From NCBI RefSeq assembly GCF_963678975.1, contig NC_089274.1, positions 28,149,053 to 28,213,052 on the forward strand: DNA of 64,000 nucleotides. Direction: 5' to 3'. A model generated the notes under the pieces. The model ran no database searches and had not been told where the DNA came from. It saw only the letters and a program-made list of their open reading frames with translations. Each line of letters starts with the position of its first letter. The first letter of the stretch is position 1. Made by a program: the position numbers and the translations under genes. The stretch comes from Dysidea avara. Its lineage: Eukaryota > Porifera > Demospongiae > Dictyoceratida > Dysideidae. This document shows positions 35,894-47,900 of this stretch, in pieces.

Positions 35894-35977
35894 TCATTCA
35901 TTAATTTCTTCATCGTCATCATCATCATCATCATCATCATTGTTGTCAGAATCACTGTCACTTCTTGATCCAGATTG
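35894..35977 (-). CDS. TRPA-like gene 1, last exon: Ser/Asp-rich acidic tail and stop
   Basis: After an ATGTAG acceptor it reads [13 protein letters not shown], then nine Asp codons, then EEINE and TGA. The Asp run is coded by a GAT-repeat tract, which is likely to vary in length between alleles. A very acidic tail after a coiled coil could bind calcium or partners, but that is a guess. I see no clear AATAAA signal close downstream. Confidence 0.75.
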   Translation of the reverse strand, partial: QSGSRSDSDSDNNDDDDDDDDDEEINE

Positions 35978-38900
35978 CTACATTATCAACATACAATATC
36001 AACAAATGCATTACTCTCACCTACACTATTGTATACTTACCTTACAGCTCTTAAATTCTTCAGATAGTTCTTCTTGTTTTTTGGTTACCAAATCAAGTTT
36101 AGAGTTGGTCTTTTTTATAAATTGAAGAAGAATATCTTGTTGTTTGTTCTGCTCATTAATCAAAGCCTTCAACTGGGCAATCTCTGTTCGAACGTAGTCC
36201 AAAGAGCCCTATTGATTTGGATAGAATGAATTAATGTAGGTTTTGCATGTATAGTGATGTTTTACAGTTATATACTATCCATACAAAAAAACAAAAAAAA
36301 AAACAGCTTAGCTGTAAGAAAAGGGTGTGGTCTTTGGACATACTCCCAGGGGTCCTTTGAAGTTACTGAAAGAGACATTGTTGAAGGAGGAAGACCAACC
36401 TGAGAGTGTTCTTAGTCACATTTGTGATGTTCGTTATAGACTACAGAAGGCGAATAAGTTTGCTCAAGAAAACCTGAAGATTGCTCAGACTGGTATGAAA
36501 ACCTGGTATGACCAGAAAGCAAGGGAACGATCTTTTTAGCCTGGTGATCGTGTGCTGGCATTGTTACCTGTACATGGTAGTCCACTGGAAGCCAGATACT
36601 GTGGTCCCTACACTGTGCTGGAGAAGAGTAATGATGTTAACTATATTATTAGTACTCCAGGAAGGAGGAAATCCAGGCGTCTCTGCCACATTAATATGCT
36701 GAAATGCTACCATTGTCAATCTGATTCAGAGGAGAAACCTACGGCATTAACTACAGTAATTCAGCAGGAGCAAGTGGTAGAGCCCGTCACCAATGGAGAG
36801 GACAAATGTGTGATGAGATTGAGTAACTCTGAGATATTGACTAACCTGGATGAGAAGTTGAAACACCTGTCACCTCCAGAGAAGACACAGATAGAGTCCC
36901 TCTTACATGAGTTCCCCGATTCCCCAGGAATAACCACAGCAGCTGTACATGATGTGGATGTGGGTGAAGCGGTGCCTATCAAACAGCACCCCTATCGTGT
37001 GAACCCTGTTAAACGTGACTACATACGTAAGGAGGTGGCATACATGATGGAGCATGGAATCGTGGAGCCTAGCCAAAGTCCATGGAGCTCCCCATGTGTG
37101 TTAGTACCTAAGGCTGATGGGACTTGGAGATTCTGTACTGACTTTAGGAAAGTTAACAATGTGACTAAATCTGATTGTTTTCCTTTGCCGAGGATTGAGG
37201 ATTGTATCCATCGTATTGGCAGTTCACAATTTGTGAGCAAATTTGATTTGCTCAAGGGATACTGGCAAATTCCATTAAGTGAGCGAGCTAAGGTAATATC
37301 TGCTTTCGCAATGCCTGATGGCTTGTACCAGTATACAGTTATGCCCTTCAGAATGCGAAACGCACCTTCAACCTTCCAACGAATGATTAATCATGTTATA
37401 TCTGGTCTAGATGGTTGTGCGGCTTATCTAGATGATGTCGTGGTGTTTAGCCATTCTTGGGAGCAGCACGTTGATCACTTATGTAGTTTTCTCCATCGGT
37501 TGCAGGAGGCAAAGTTGACTGTCAATTTAATGAAGAGCAAATTTTGTCATGTTAAAGTAACATTTCTGGGTCATGTTGTAGGACAAGGTCAGGTTGCCCC
37601 TGTGTCTGCTAAGATTGAAGCTATTACCAGATTTCCAGTACCTGCTGATATAAGAAAGACTTAATGAGGTTTCTGGGGATGGCTGGTTATTACCGGAAAT
37701 TTTGACATCACTTCTCATCAATTGCTGAACCTTTGACTGCACTTCTGAAGGTTGGAGTGAACTTTGTTTGGACAGACAGGTGTCAAGATGCTTTTGAGAG
37801 AATCAAGTTGATTTTACGTTCAGAGCCTGTTTTATTGGCCCCTGATTTTGACAAACAGTTCAAACTCTATGTGGATGCTAGTGACATTGGATTGGGAGCA
37901 GTGTTGTTGCAGGAAGATGTATATAGAAGGTCAAGATCACCCCATCTGTTTCTTTTCAAGGAAGTTCAATTGTCACCAACGTAACTACTGTACAAGTGAA
38001 AAGGAAACTTTGGCCCTGATTCTCTCCCTTCAACACTTTGAGGTCTACATAAGCTCGACAGTAGCACCAGTGCTGGTTTTTACCGACCATAATCCATTAG
38101 TCTACATCCAGTGTATGAAAGATCGTAATCGGAATTTGTTATGTTGGAGTTTGTTCCTTCAAGAGTTCCAGTTAAAGATTCATCATGTCAAAGGGAAGAA
38201 CAATGTTGTGGCTGATGTCTTGCCTAGAGCTATGTGACTATATCATTCTTGTACATTTTAGGCTATTTGAACACTTTCATTTTTTTTTTTCACTTTTGCA
38301 TGCTGTAACTAGTTTTACACCCTTGTTTTTATAGTTGTGGTTGTAAGCTGCATGTCTAAGGGGGGAGCTTTGTGGGGGGGGGGGGGGGGGGGGGGGGTTA
38401 CAGTTTGCGCATGCGTGGTTGGTTGTAATTAGAGTCCAATTAACGATCACTTGTTAACACGTTGCTGTATTGCTTCTCTCGCCATCATTGTCACCTAACA
38501 GGAGTGAAGAAGGTGCAGAACACTGCTCTTTCTGTACAGTTTATTTTGAAACTTGCCACCATGAATTTCGAAGGAGACATGACATCACCAGACACAAGTA
38601 TCAAACGACATGTCCATGAGGGAAGAAGAGGTAGCCATGGTTTGGTCCCACCACTGTTAGTAGCATTGTACACTTTTTGGTATACATGTATATGTGGAAA
38701 TTACAATATGTAATAGTTATACCATGGGCACAAGTGCTTTGCCTGATATATACACACAAGCACGAGGGCTGCAGGCCCGAGTGCGTATATACAGGCAAAG
38801 CACGAGTGCCTGTGGTATAACTAATATGTTCTACTTTAGCATGTAGACCCACTTAATTGGCAAAAATTTTAGTTGCTATACCCTCTTTTATATAGGGAAC

Positions 38901-41900
38901 CAAGTAAGCTGTAATTGTGAGATTGAATTTTGCCAAACAAACTGTGATTATGGGATTCAATTTTAATACATCAAACAGTAGTTTGATTTTATTATAGCAA
39001 TTTTAATTAATAATGTTACTTTAATTGCTACATTTACAAAAGTAAAAACAAACTACTATTGATGTAATAAAATTGAATCCCACAATCACAGGTTGTTTGG
39101 CAGAATTCAATCCCACAACCACAGCTTGCTTGATCCCCTATATAAGAGAAGAGGATAACAGTATAGCATCAAAGAAATCTGATGATTTCTGAATAATTGG
39201 ATATAATGTGCTCTCCTATTAGGTGTGCAATGTCTCAAGTTAACGAGATATATGCACTGGTGGCAGTGCATATATCTCGTTAAGGCAGCATGTAATGAGA
39301 TATACGCACTGCCTTAACGAGATATATGCACTGGTAGCAGTGCATATATCTCGTTAACATTTTGAGTCAGTGCGATATGTGATATATATGCATTGGCTTT
39401 CCTTTGATCTGAGGTGTGAAAGTGGTACATTATAGTATATACAACATATAGCATCACTACAACATATACAACATTATAATATTGTCAATACATTACATAT
39501 TATGTGCTTTGACTTCAGGTAAAGTGATGCTGAACCAATTAAGGGCAGCCGTACAAAGTAAATTTGACAGCATGTTTGTGTTTATGCACAACAAACACAG
39601 AAACCCATAGACCATACTGAAGAATCTCAGTGGACTAACAGAGTAACCTTATGTAAATTGTTTGCATATAAAACCAGCTTCCAGTACATCTATACAATCA
39701 GAATTTTAAAAAGGAGACTGCTCCAATTCAAAGAATGTTTAATGGTCATAATCAATGATGATTTAGATAAGTCTTAATTATGTGGTAATAGGTGGCTCCA
39801 AAACATCAGGGTGAAAACCAGTTACTGATGAGAAAGTTTAAACATCAGTGAATTAAATGAAGAAGTGTGAAACTAATTCACACAATGCACGTATCCCTAA
39901 TAGAACAATCACCAATATGTTGTCAGTACAATTTATTGTTTCACAGTATCAGAGAGTAGCTGGGAAAGAAATAACAGTAATTTTTGCAAAGAGTTATAGC
40001 ATAGTTGACATTACAGTGTTTCCACTAGTCATTGAGAACTGTGTGAAGAACCGAATGCAATGACCAGTAACATGAAGGGACACACACACTTAGCAGGCTG
40101 ACATTCAAAACAGATCAATCTAAGACCTAGTTGATGTGACTCTGGAAATGACAGTCAAAACCCTTCACCTTATGCTGTGTGATGATAAACAAAAGCTAAA
40201 TAGAGCCTACATTATTGAGATAACTTTTGACTGCTCAATTAGAGTATTTGATGATAGGCATAGTAAGCTGGAAGGTAAGGGGGGCTAGAGTCCCCCTCGC
40301 AATTTTCTGATCATAAATTGTAAAAAAATCAATATACTCTAATAGAGCAGTCAATTACTCTTATAAAAGCAGTCTCAGTATTTAGAGAAGCAGTGTAGCA
40401 AAGTATGATATTGTAATAAGGATTTTTATATGCTGTATTTATCAGTGATACAATGTATATTTGATGAAGGGCATCCATTATTAGCAGGTATTGACTCTTT
40501 TTTTTTTGCACAACACTGTTCCTTACCAAACCAAGACTCTATACCTATGTTGATGTACTTGACAATAGTGCTGCCACTATACAGAAAACTCCATATCATA
40601 TATCAGCAAGGTTTATGTCACGATATGAATGATATAACTATAACATGACAAACATATGCATAATCTTCATTGTGAGTTAAAATATTTAGTTGGGTGTATA
40701 CCTCAAGTAACAGTCACTGACGGTTACCAGGTTATAAGCACAGTTGAGACAATATAAAACCTCAGAGTTTACTTTGAGGTTGTTTTTTGCCCACCACTAT
40801 AAACCATGAATGCATAACTTATTTATGGCCTCCCCACATCATCATACTAAGCAGTGCTACTATCATGAAAAAGTGTCAATAAAACTGATTGGTTATATCA
40901 CCATCTTGTTATCTTGAACTACTGACATATTGTAGCAACACTACTATTTGACAACTTCCTGGTGCCAGTGGTGTAACAAGACTTTTCAGGGCTTAGCTAC
41001 AAACTGCTATAACTAGCATGCCAATCTGAGGGGGTCTGAGGGAATACCCTTAAGTAGTTTTGTTTTGAAAATTGAACTTGACAGTGATTCAACAATTTAT
41101 TCCACTGCAGCATTAGTGTGACTGCTCTATTAGGGTATCACAATATTTCATAAGCTTTCTACTAAATACTGTACACAACACCCTGGAAATTTTTACAATT
41201 TAGACCCTCTAAAAATGAATGTGTGAGACAGATTTCAGCAGTTTATTAGAATAGCTACTACTGAATACTCTGATTTGCCTGACTGCTAGCTACATTAGTG
41301 TGACCGTTCTATTAGAGTATCTTAATCTTTACTTAGCTATGCACGGACGGCCGACCTGGGCCCAGATTCTGGCTATGCCTCTGTCAGCCTGGTGCTACCT
41401 TTTGGCCTTGTCCCAACTTAAGTTTTCCTTCATCACAGAATGGGCAGAGTTTGCCTCTCTGCCCACTGTTTGAGCATTTAATATTGACTTAAATTACACG
41501 TACTAATAACACCTCTTTATTTGTAAATCTTCGATTCAGTTAATTCACCCTTGCCGCTAAGTCCTTCTAAAATTTCTGGTCAAGTAGTCTATCTCACACC
41601 ACCAAGTTTTTCGATAGTATGGTACCAGAATGGTACTGTAGCCAACAACGGTTCCATTCTAATCCACTGAGTTTGAAAGTTCGAAGTAGTATCTAACACC
41701 TAGTTAGACACACAACGCATAGCCATGAACTGGTTGCTAACTCTTGAACTGGTTATATACAAGTTTACTGTTGCTGTGTTTGAACTGGTTGCCAGGTACT
41801 GCAGAGATGTTACTATGGATAGCATCATTTAGAAAACCAAACTTGGTTATTAAGAGTCGCTGAAGCAAACCCGTTGTTTTATTTAAAGTTCAGATATCAC

Positions 41901-44900
41901 TTCACCTAATACCGGTTAGTGTTCTGTTCTATATGTTGTAGTTTTGTCTGTGAATTAATTATTTATGACATCACGTTTGTATTAGTACTTGGTTATCAAG
42001 CAAGACACACAGTAGTGTGTCGTGCAGCCCAAGAAGCTGGCGCGCAATACCCGTGAGTATAGCATTTTTCGCACCTCCGTAGCTCTGTGCTGCCTTAATG
42101 AAACAAGACGATTTTTGCTGTGGACACTCCCTCCAACTTCAGCACTCCACATGCCAAATTTTAGCAAAATCGCTTCAAGTGTTCCCGAGATATGCGACTT
42201 CAAAAATTGGCTTAGTTTCTTCGTTTTTCTTCTTATTTTTCTTCCTCTTTTCGCACACTTACAAAAACTGCTATAAAACACGAATGCCTTATCCGATTGC
42301 CTTGAAATTTGACACACAGAAGTGGGTATAGAAAGATAGCGGCATGATATGTGGGGATAGTAATATATCTAATTATGGTAGCAACGGCATTTTTAGGGTA
42401 TGTTTTGCCTTGGGGACAAATGTCTTTTTGGGGGGCGGTAGTTATTACAAATTTTTTTTCTGCTATTCCTTATTTGGGGGAGAGCCTCGTTGTTTGGATT
42501 AGAGGTACGCCGGGGATTAGTAATGCGACTTTAAATGGTTTTTATAGTTTGCATTATTTTTAAGGCGCATCTCGGTACCAACTTTGGCAGGAATACGATA
42601 AATAGGCAAAGAGTTATGAGTGTTTATTCACGAAAAATAACACCAATATGTTGTCACGCCTACAGGGTAAACCGCATATGGGAAGAAGCTGAAAATCGGT
42701 GGGTGAATAGGTTAACTATTGAACCTCAAACCGTTTGTGGTTTGAAAGAAATCGAGCTTAAAAACAGGAAGATACAACGAAAAAACCAACAGTGTGTAAC
42801 AATTATGCAATCGAGATTAGCTAATAAAAAAAACCACTGCTTGCCACGCCTACCAGATAAACCACTTGGGCTAATGCTTTGAAAATCGTTGTACAGATGG
42901 AGTAATCATCTTAGAAAGGCTCATCAATGGTGTAGAAGAATCAGACTTAAAGCTACGGAGTTATAACACAAAATCCAACTTGGTGCAGCAAGTGCGAGAT
43001 CGAGATACTCTAATAGAGCAGTCATCCTAATAGAGCAGTCGCCCTGAAGAGAATTCAAGAGATCAGCTAGAAACAAATAACCTGTACAGAGATTAGCTAC
43101 AAACAAGTTACCCTGTAGAGAGATCAGCTACAAACAATTCACCCTGTAGGGAGATCAGCTAGAAGAAGTTACCTTGTGAGGAGTTCATGCAACTATGAAA
43201 AGAGATAGTTCAGCTAGAAGAAATCACCTTGTAGAGCTCAGCTACAAAGAAACCACCATGTAGAGAGTTCAGCTACAAACAAATCGCCCTGTAGAGAGAT
43301 CAATAGAAGAAGTTACCTTGCAGAGAGTTCAGCTACAAAGAAACCATCATGTAGGGAGTTCAGCTACAAACAAATCTCCCTGTAGAGAGATCAGCTAGAA
43401 GAAGTTACCTTGTAGAGAGTTCTGCTACAAAGAAACCATCATGTAGAGAGTTCAGCTGCAAACAAATCACCTGTAGAGAGTTCAGCTATAAACAAATCTC
43501 CCTATAGAGAGATTAGCTAGAAGAAGTTTCCTTGTAGAGAGTTCAGCTTCGAACAAATCACCCTGTAGAAAGATCAGCTAGAAGAAGTCACCTTGTAGAG
43601 AGTTCAGTTACAAAGAAACCACCATGTAGAGGGCTCAGCTACAAACTAGTGACCTTGTAGAGACATCAGCTAGAAGAAGTTACCTTGTAGAGAGTTCAGC
43701 TACAAAGAAACCATTCTGTAAAGAGCTCTGCTGCAAGCAAATCACCTGTACAGAATTCAGCTACAAATAAATCACCCTGTAGAGAGATCAGCTAGATGAA
43801 ATTACCTTGTAGATAGTTCATCTACAAACAAATCACCCTGTAGAAAGATCAGTTAGAAGAAGTTACCTTGTAGAGAGTTCAGCTACAAAGAAACCATTTT
43901 GTAAAGAGGTCAGCTGCAAACAAATCACCTGTAAAGAGCTCAGCTGCAAACAAATCACCTGTACAGAATTCAGCTACGAACAAATCACCCTGTAGAGAGA
44001 TCAGCTAGAAGAAGTTACCTTGTAGAGAATTCAGCTACAAAGAAACCACCATGTAGAGAGTTCAGCTGCAAAGAAATCACCCTGTAGAAAATGCAGACAC
44101 AAACAAATTGCCCTGTAGAAAGATCAGTTAGAAGAAGTTACCTTGTAGAGAGTTCAGCTACAAAGAAACCATTCTGTAAAGAGCTCAGCTGCAAACAAAT
44201 CACGTGTACAGAATTCAGCTACAAACAAATCACCCTGTAGAGAGATCAGCTAGAAGAAGTTACCTTGTAGATCGTTCAGCTACAAACAATTCACCCTGTA
44301 GAGAGAGCATCTAGAAGAAGTCACCTTGTAGAGTATTCAGTTACAAAGAAATCACCATGGAGATTTCTGTAATAAATGTATGTATTATATATATATATAT
44401 ATATATATATAATTTGTACATTTACTGATAAAATATTTAAAGTACATCTACTTCATCTTTTCTTCTTCCTGTGGTAAAGAAAAAAAGATAGGTTAAAAAA
44501 GTCCCAAAGCTGGCCTGTATGTATACAAATACAAAAAGAAATGAAATCTAATCCAAAACAGCCAAGCTGTAAAAAAAGTGTGCGGCCCTCAAAAAGGCTA
44601 TGATGAAACAAGACGTGAAATCCAAGGTGGCGGCCAAGAAATGGCTGTGATGGTAGGTTAATGGTAAAAATTTTAATAATGACAATTCAGGTGAATTTTG
44701 TGCCAAGACCAAGCAGCACCAAAATTCACCTGAATTGTTGTTATTAAAATTTTTACCATTAACCTACAATCACAGCCATTTCTTGGCCGCCACCTTGGAT
44801 TTCACGTCTTTTTTCACCATAGCCTTTTTGAGGGCCGCACCCTTTTTTTACAGCTTGGCTGTTTTGGATTAGATATAATTATTATAACACTTTGACCAGC

Positions 44901-47900
44901 ACTGAAGGTCTGATAGCAACATGTGCTGCAGCCCTATATAGACAGAGGAAAGGAAAACCAAGGGAGAAATATACAGATAGAGGCTAGTTAACTCCAGCTC
45001 ATTATCAAAGCACATGTTAGTGTGCCATGCCTAACATGCCACACTGTGGGTACGGTACCAGCCTCACATGAGTGGAGCGTGATTTATCAGATTGTGGTGC
45101 CCCAGAAATACCGTAGTACTGTAATGAGTCTGGCTCATGACACGCCCATGGCTGGTCATCTGGGAGTGAATAAAACACATCGCCGGGTTCTCAATCATTT
45201 TTACTGGCCAGGCATAAGTAGAGATGTTAAGAAGTTTTGTAAGAGCTGCCACACCTGTCAAGTGGTAGGAAAGGCCAACCAGAAACCCAAGGTTGCCCCA
45301 CTGAAGCCAATTCCAGTAGCTAAGGAACCCTTCTCTCATGTGGTCATATACTGACAGAAAGAAAATACATTTTGTATGCATGCTAGCTCCATGGTCCCTT
45401 CTTGTAAACAACTTTTTTTCAACTATAGCAGCCCACCACCTTTGCCACCTCACACTCCAACTACGTAGGGTTCCAGCAATTAAAAGTAGTGAAACAAGAG
45501 ATAATGGTAACTATGAGAGAAATCTCTACTTGGCATTGTAGCAATGTGGGAAAATTCCTACATTGACATGTTTTTCACCATCTTTCAAATGCCAAAGTAG
45601 GGAAATTCCCCAATTGCTACAATGCCAGGTAGGAATTTTCCCTCATAGCTACCATCATCTCTTGTTTCACTACCTTTTATCACTGGAACTCTGCTTCATT
45701 TTAATCAATAATAATATTTACTTATTGTATTAACATTTTTACACTGTTGCTGTGGCTGCTGTATTAGAGTATCATGATCTCACTACAGTAGAGTAAGCTG
45801 GAGGGTTTGGTATTGTTTTCTACGGAGCTAGATTGTTGAGGGGCATTGCCTCAGAAAGAGGTGTCATGGGGTGTTATGATCATTTAAGGTGGCTCAGTAC
45901 AGTTTCCGTATGGCTTTACCATGAAATTTGCATGGTCTGAAACAAGCAAGCTATAGCAATAAATTGTCTTGTACTAACAGAAATCAATGAAGAATTTCGT
46001 TCTCTACCAACAGGAGCTCTCTGGGATATGTGTAGTGTGAGTTCCAAGTTTAGTCCTTCAGAGTGAATACTTCTTTTGCACTTGGCACAATGGTGCTGGA
46101 TTTGCTGTTAGACACTGTTTACCTGATTATCTACCATTGTTCAAAGCTACTTTTCTTATCAAGTCTTTAGTTCATGCATTAATTCTACCCATGTCACACT
46201 GGAATTTGTATGATGAAGTCTTGTGGAGAAAATCCCATTGTTGGGAAAAGCTCTGAAGCAGTTTGGACTTAAGACTGTGAGCCATTATGAGACTAGAATA
46301 TATCTAACCCAAAAAAATGTCCAACAGTCCAGTCCAGTGATTGTATACAACCATATTGTAATGCAGTAAACCCTGGGTTCCAAATTCCAATGGTTTCAGT
46401 CAGTTATGGGTATACCATTTACAAACTATACATATGAGCAAAGGAGGAATTAAACGTCCACTAGTGTAGCCACAGACGTAGGCAACCTCCCTTTTCCATC
46501 CAAAAAATTAAGTCTTATCTTGAAAAATGGTGTCTGCTAAGCATCTCAGTAGTTTTGAGGCATCTAAATATACTCATTCAAGGAAAGTGTTGATATGGTA
46601 AATTATCACCCTTGTATGGTTTTCTGGCATGAAGAAGAAGACATGCAATCATTTAATTGAAGACAAAGGAATAGCAAAGCGAAGGAGACATTCATTGGAG
46701 CCACAAAAGGCACATCCCACCTGCGAATTTGTTGTTGTGGCTTAGAATGGTGGCCATATACTGCTTCATTTGGCCTCTAGCCTTGCGACTGTGGTCAGGC
46801 AGTGAGGCAGGCAGTGAGGCAGGCAGTGAGGCAGGCAGTGAGGCAGGCAGTGAGATTGGTGAACCAAACTATGGAATTTGACAATTTAAAAAAAAATCTG
46901 TATCTGGATGCCTGCAAGCGTTTCCTTGTTTTAATGCTGTACATGATGTAAGACCAGTGACGGAGGAAGTAGTTGATATGAGGGGGGGCTGGGCTGACCC
47001 AGACTTATTTCTATAGTTTGGTATAGTGAGACCAAAAAAAAAAAAAAAAAAAAAAGGTCACAACCAACTGACAAGAGCTTTCCACCTCACCAGCTACCAT
47101 TTCTAGCTGATAAACTACATAAAAATCCTTACATAGCTCGCTACACACTGACTACTTTATTAGAGTGACTGCTCTATTAGAGTATCTCGATCTTTATCAG
47201 GGTTTTCAGCCCCACTCCAAGAAAGATAATTTCGGTGTGATATCATTCTGAGGGGGGGGGCAGACCGAGGGGGGGCTTTAGCCCCCTAGCCCCCCCCCCC
47301 CCCCTTTCCGCCACCTATGTGTAAGACTATTCCATAAAGGTGATTTTCATCATGATTTTCTATGATGGTTTTTAGAAGTGGCATTTTTAGCAGCTCACAT
47401 CACTTTACAGGGGAACCTTATACAGTATAACGTACTAAATTTTTTGAATAAACAAGTGATGTATAATGGATTGTTAATTTACAAAAGTAATGCAGTATTG
47501 AAGTAATGCATTACTGGTCACTATAAGCATTATGGTAATAGTATTACCTAACAAAGTAATAATGTAGGTAATAGTTTCTCAATGGAAACCTGTTTTCAAA
47601 ATTCCTGTATACAATGAATAACTATATAGTACTCATGTTTACTTACAAATATTTGAACTACTGTATACGAATATGGCTATGTTACTACATGCCAGATTGG
47701 GGATCATGTGATTAGAATAAGTGAATGATACTCTTTTGCTTGAATATAGTGTTCAGAAGACTTGTTATTATACTTTGATATAATGTAAAAGTACAGTAAA
47801 GCACAACACATTACTACATGCAACAATAATACACACATACTTACTGTGCTAGACACATCATCATTATTGTTCTTCTTGTTTTTGTAAAGTATAAACCTAA

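Larger units (their letters stand above)
41996..44875 (+). mobile_element. Composite repeat copy B (complete: head, satellite, foldback)
   Basis: Starts TCAAGCAAGACACAC with the terminal hairpin at 42001-42024, then the head to about 43040 (including a mitochondrial insert), the motif GATACTCTAATAGAGCAGTCA near 43005, a 31-bp array at 43040-44365, an AT microsatellite at 44385-44411, and the foldback at 44547-44873. It inserted into sequence like the array at the left edge: TTAGTACTTGGTTA on one side, ATTATTATAAC on the other. Confidence 0.85.

Noticed and set aside
38462..38713. 83-codon ORF after the gypsy RNase H as a separate gene
   Set aside because: It falls in the probable LTR and flank and looks like no known protein.
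42329..42562. Functional nuclear gene for cytochrome b
   Set aside because: Only an internal fifth of the protein, no start, no targeting sequence, and it sits inside a repeat.
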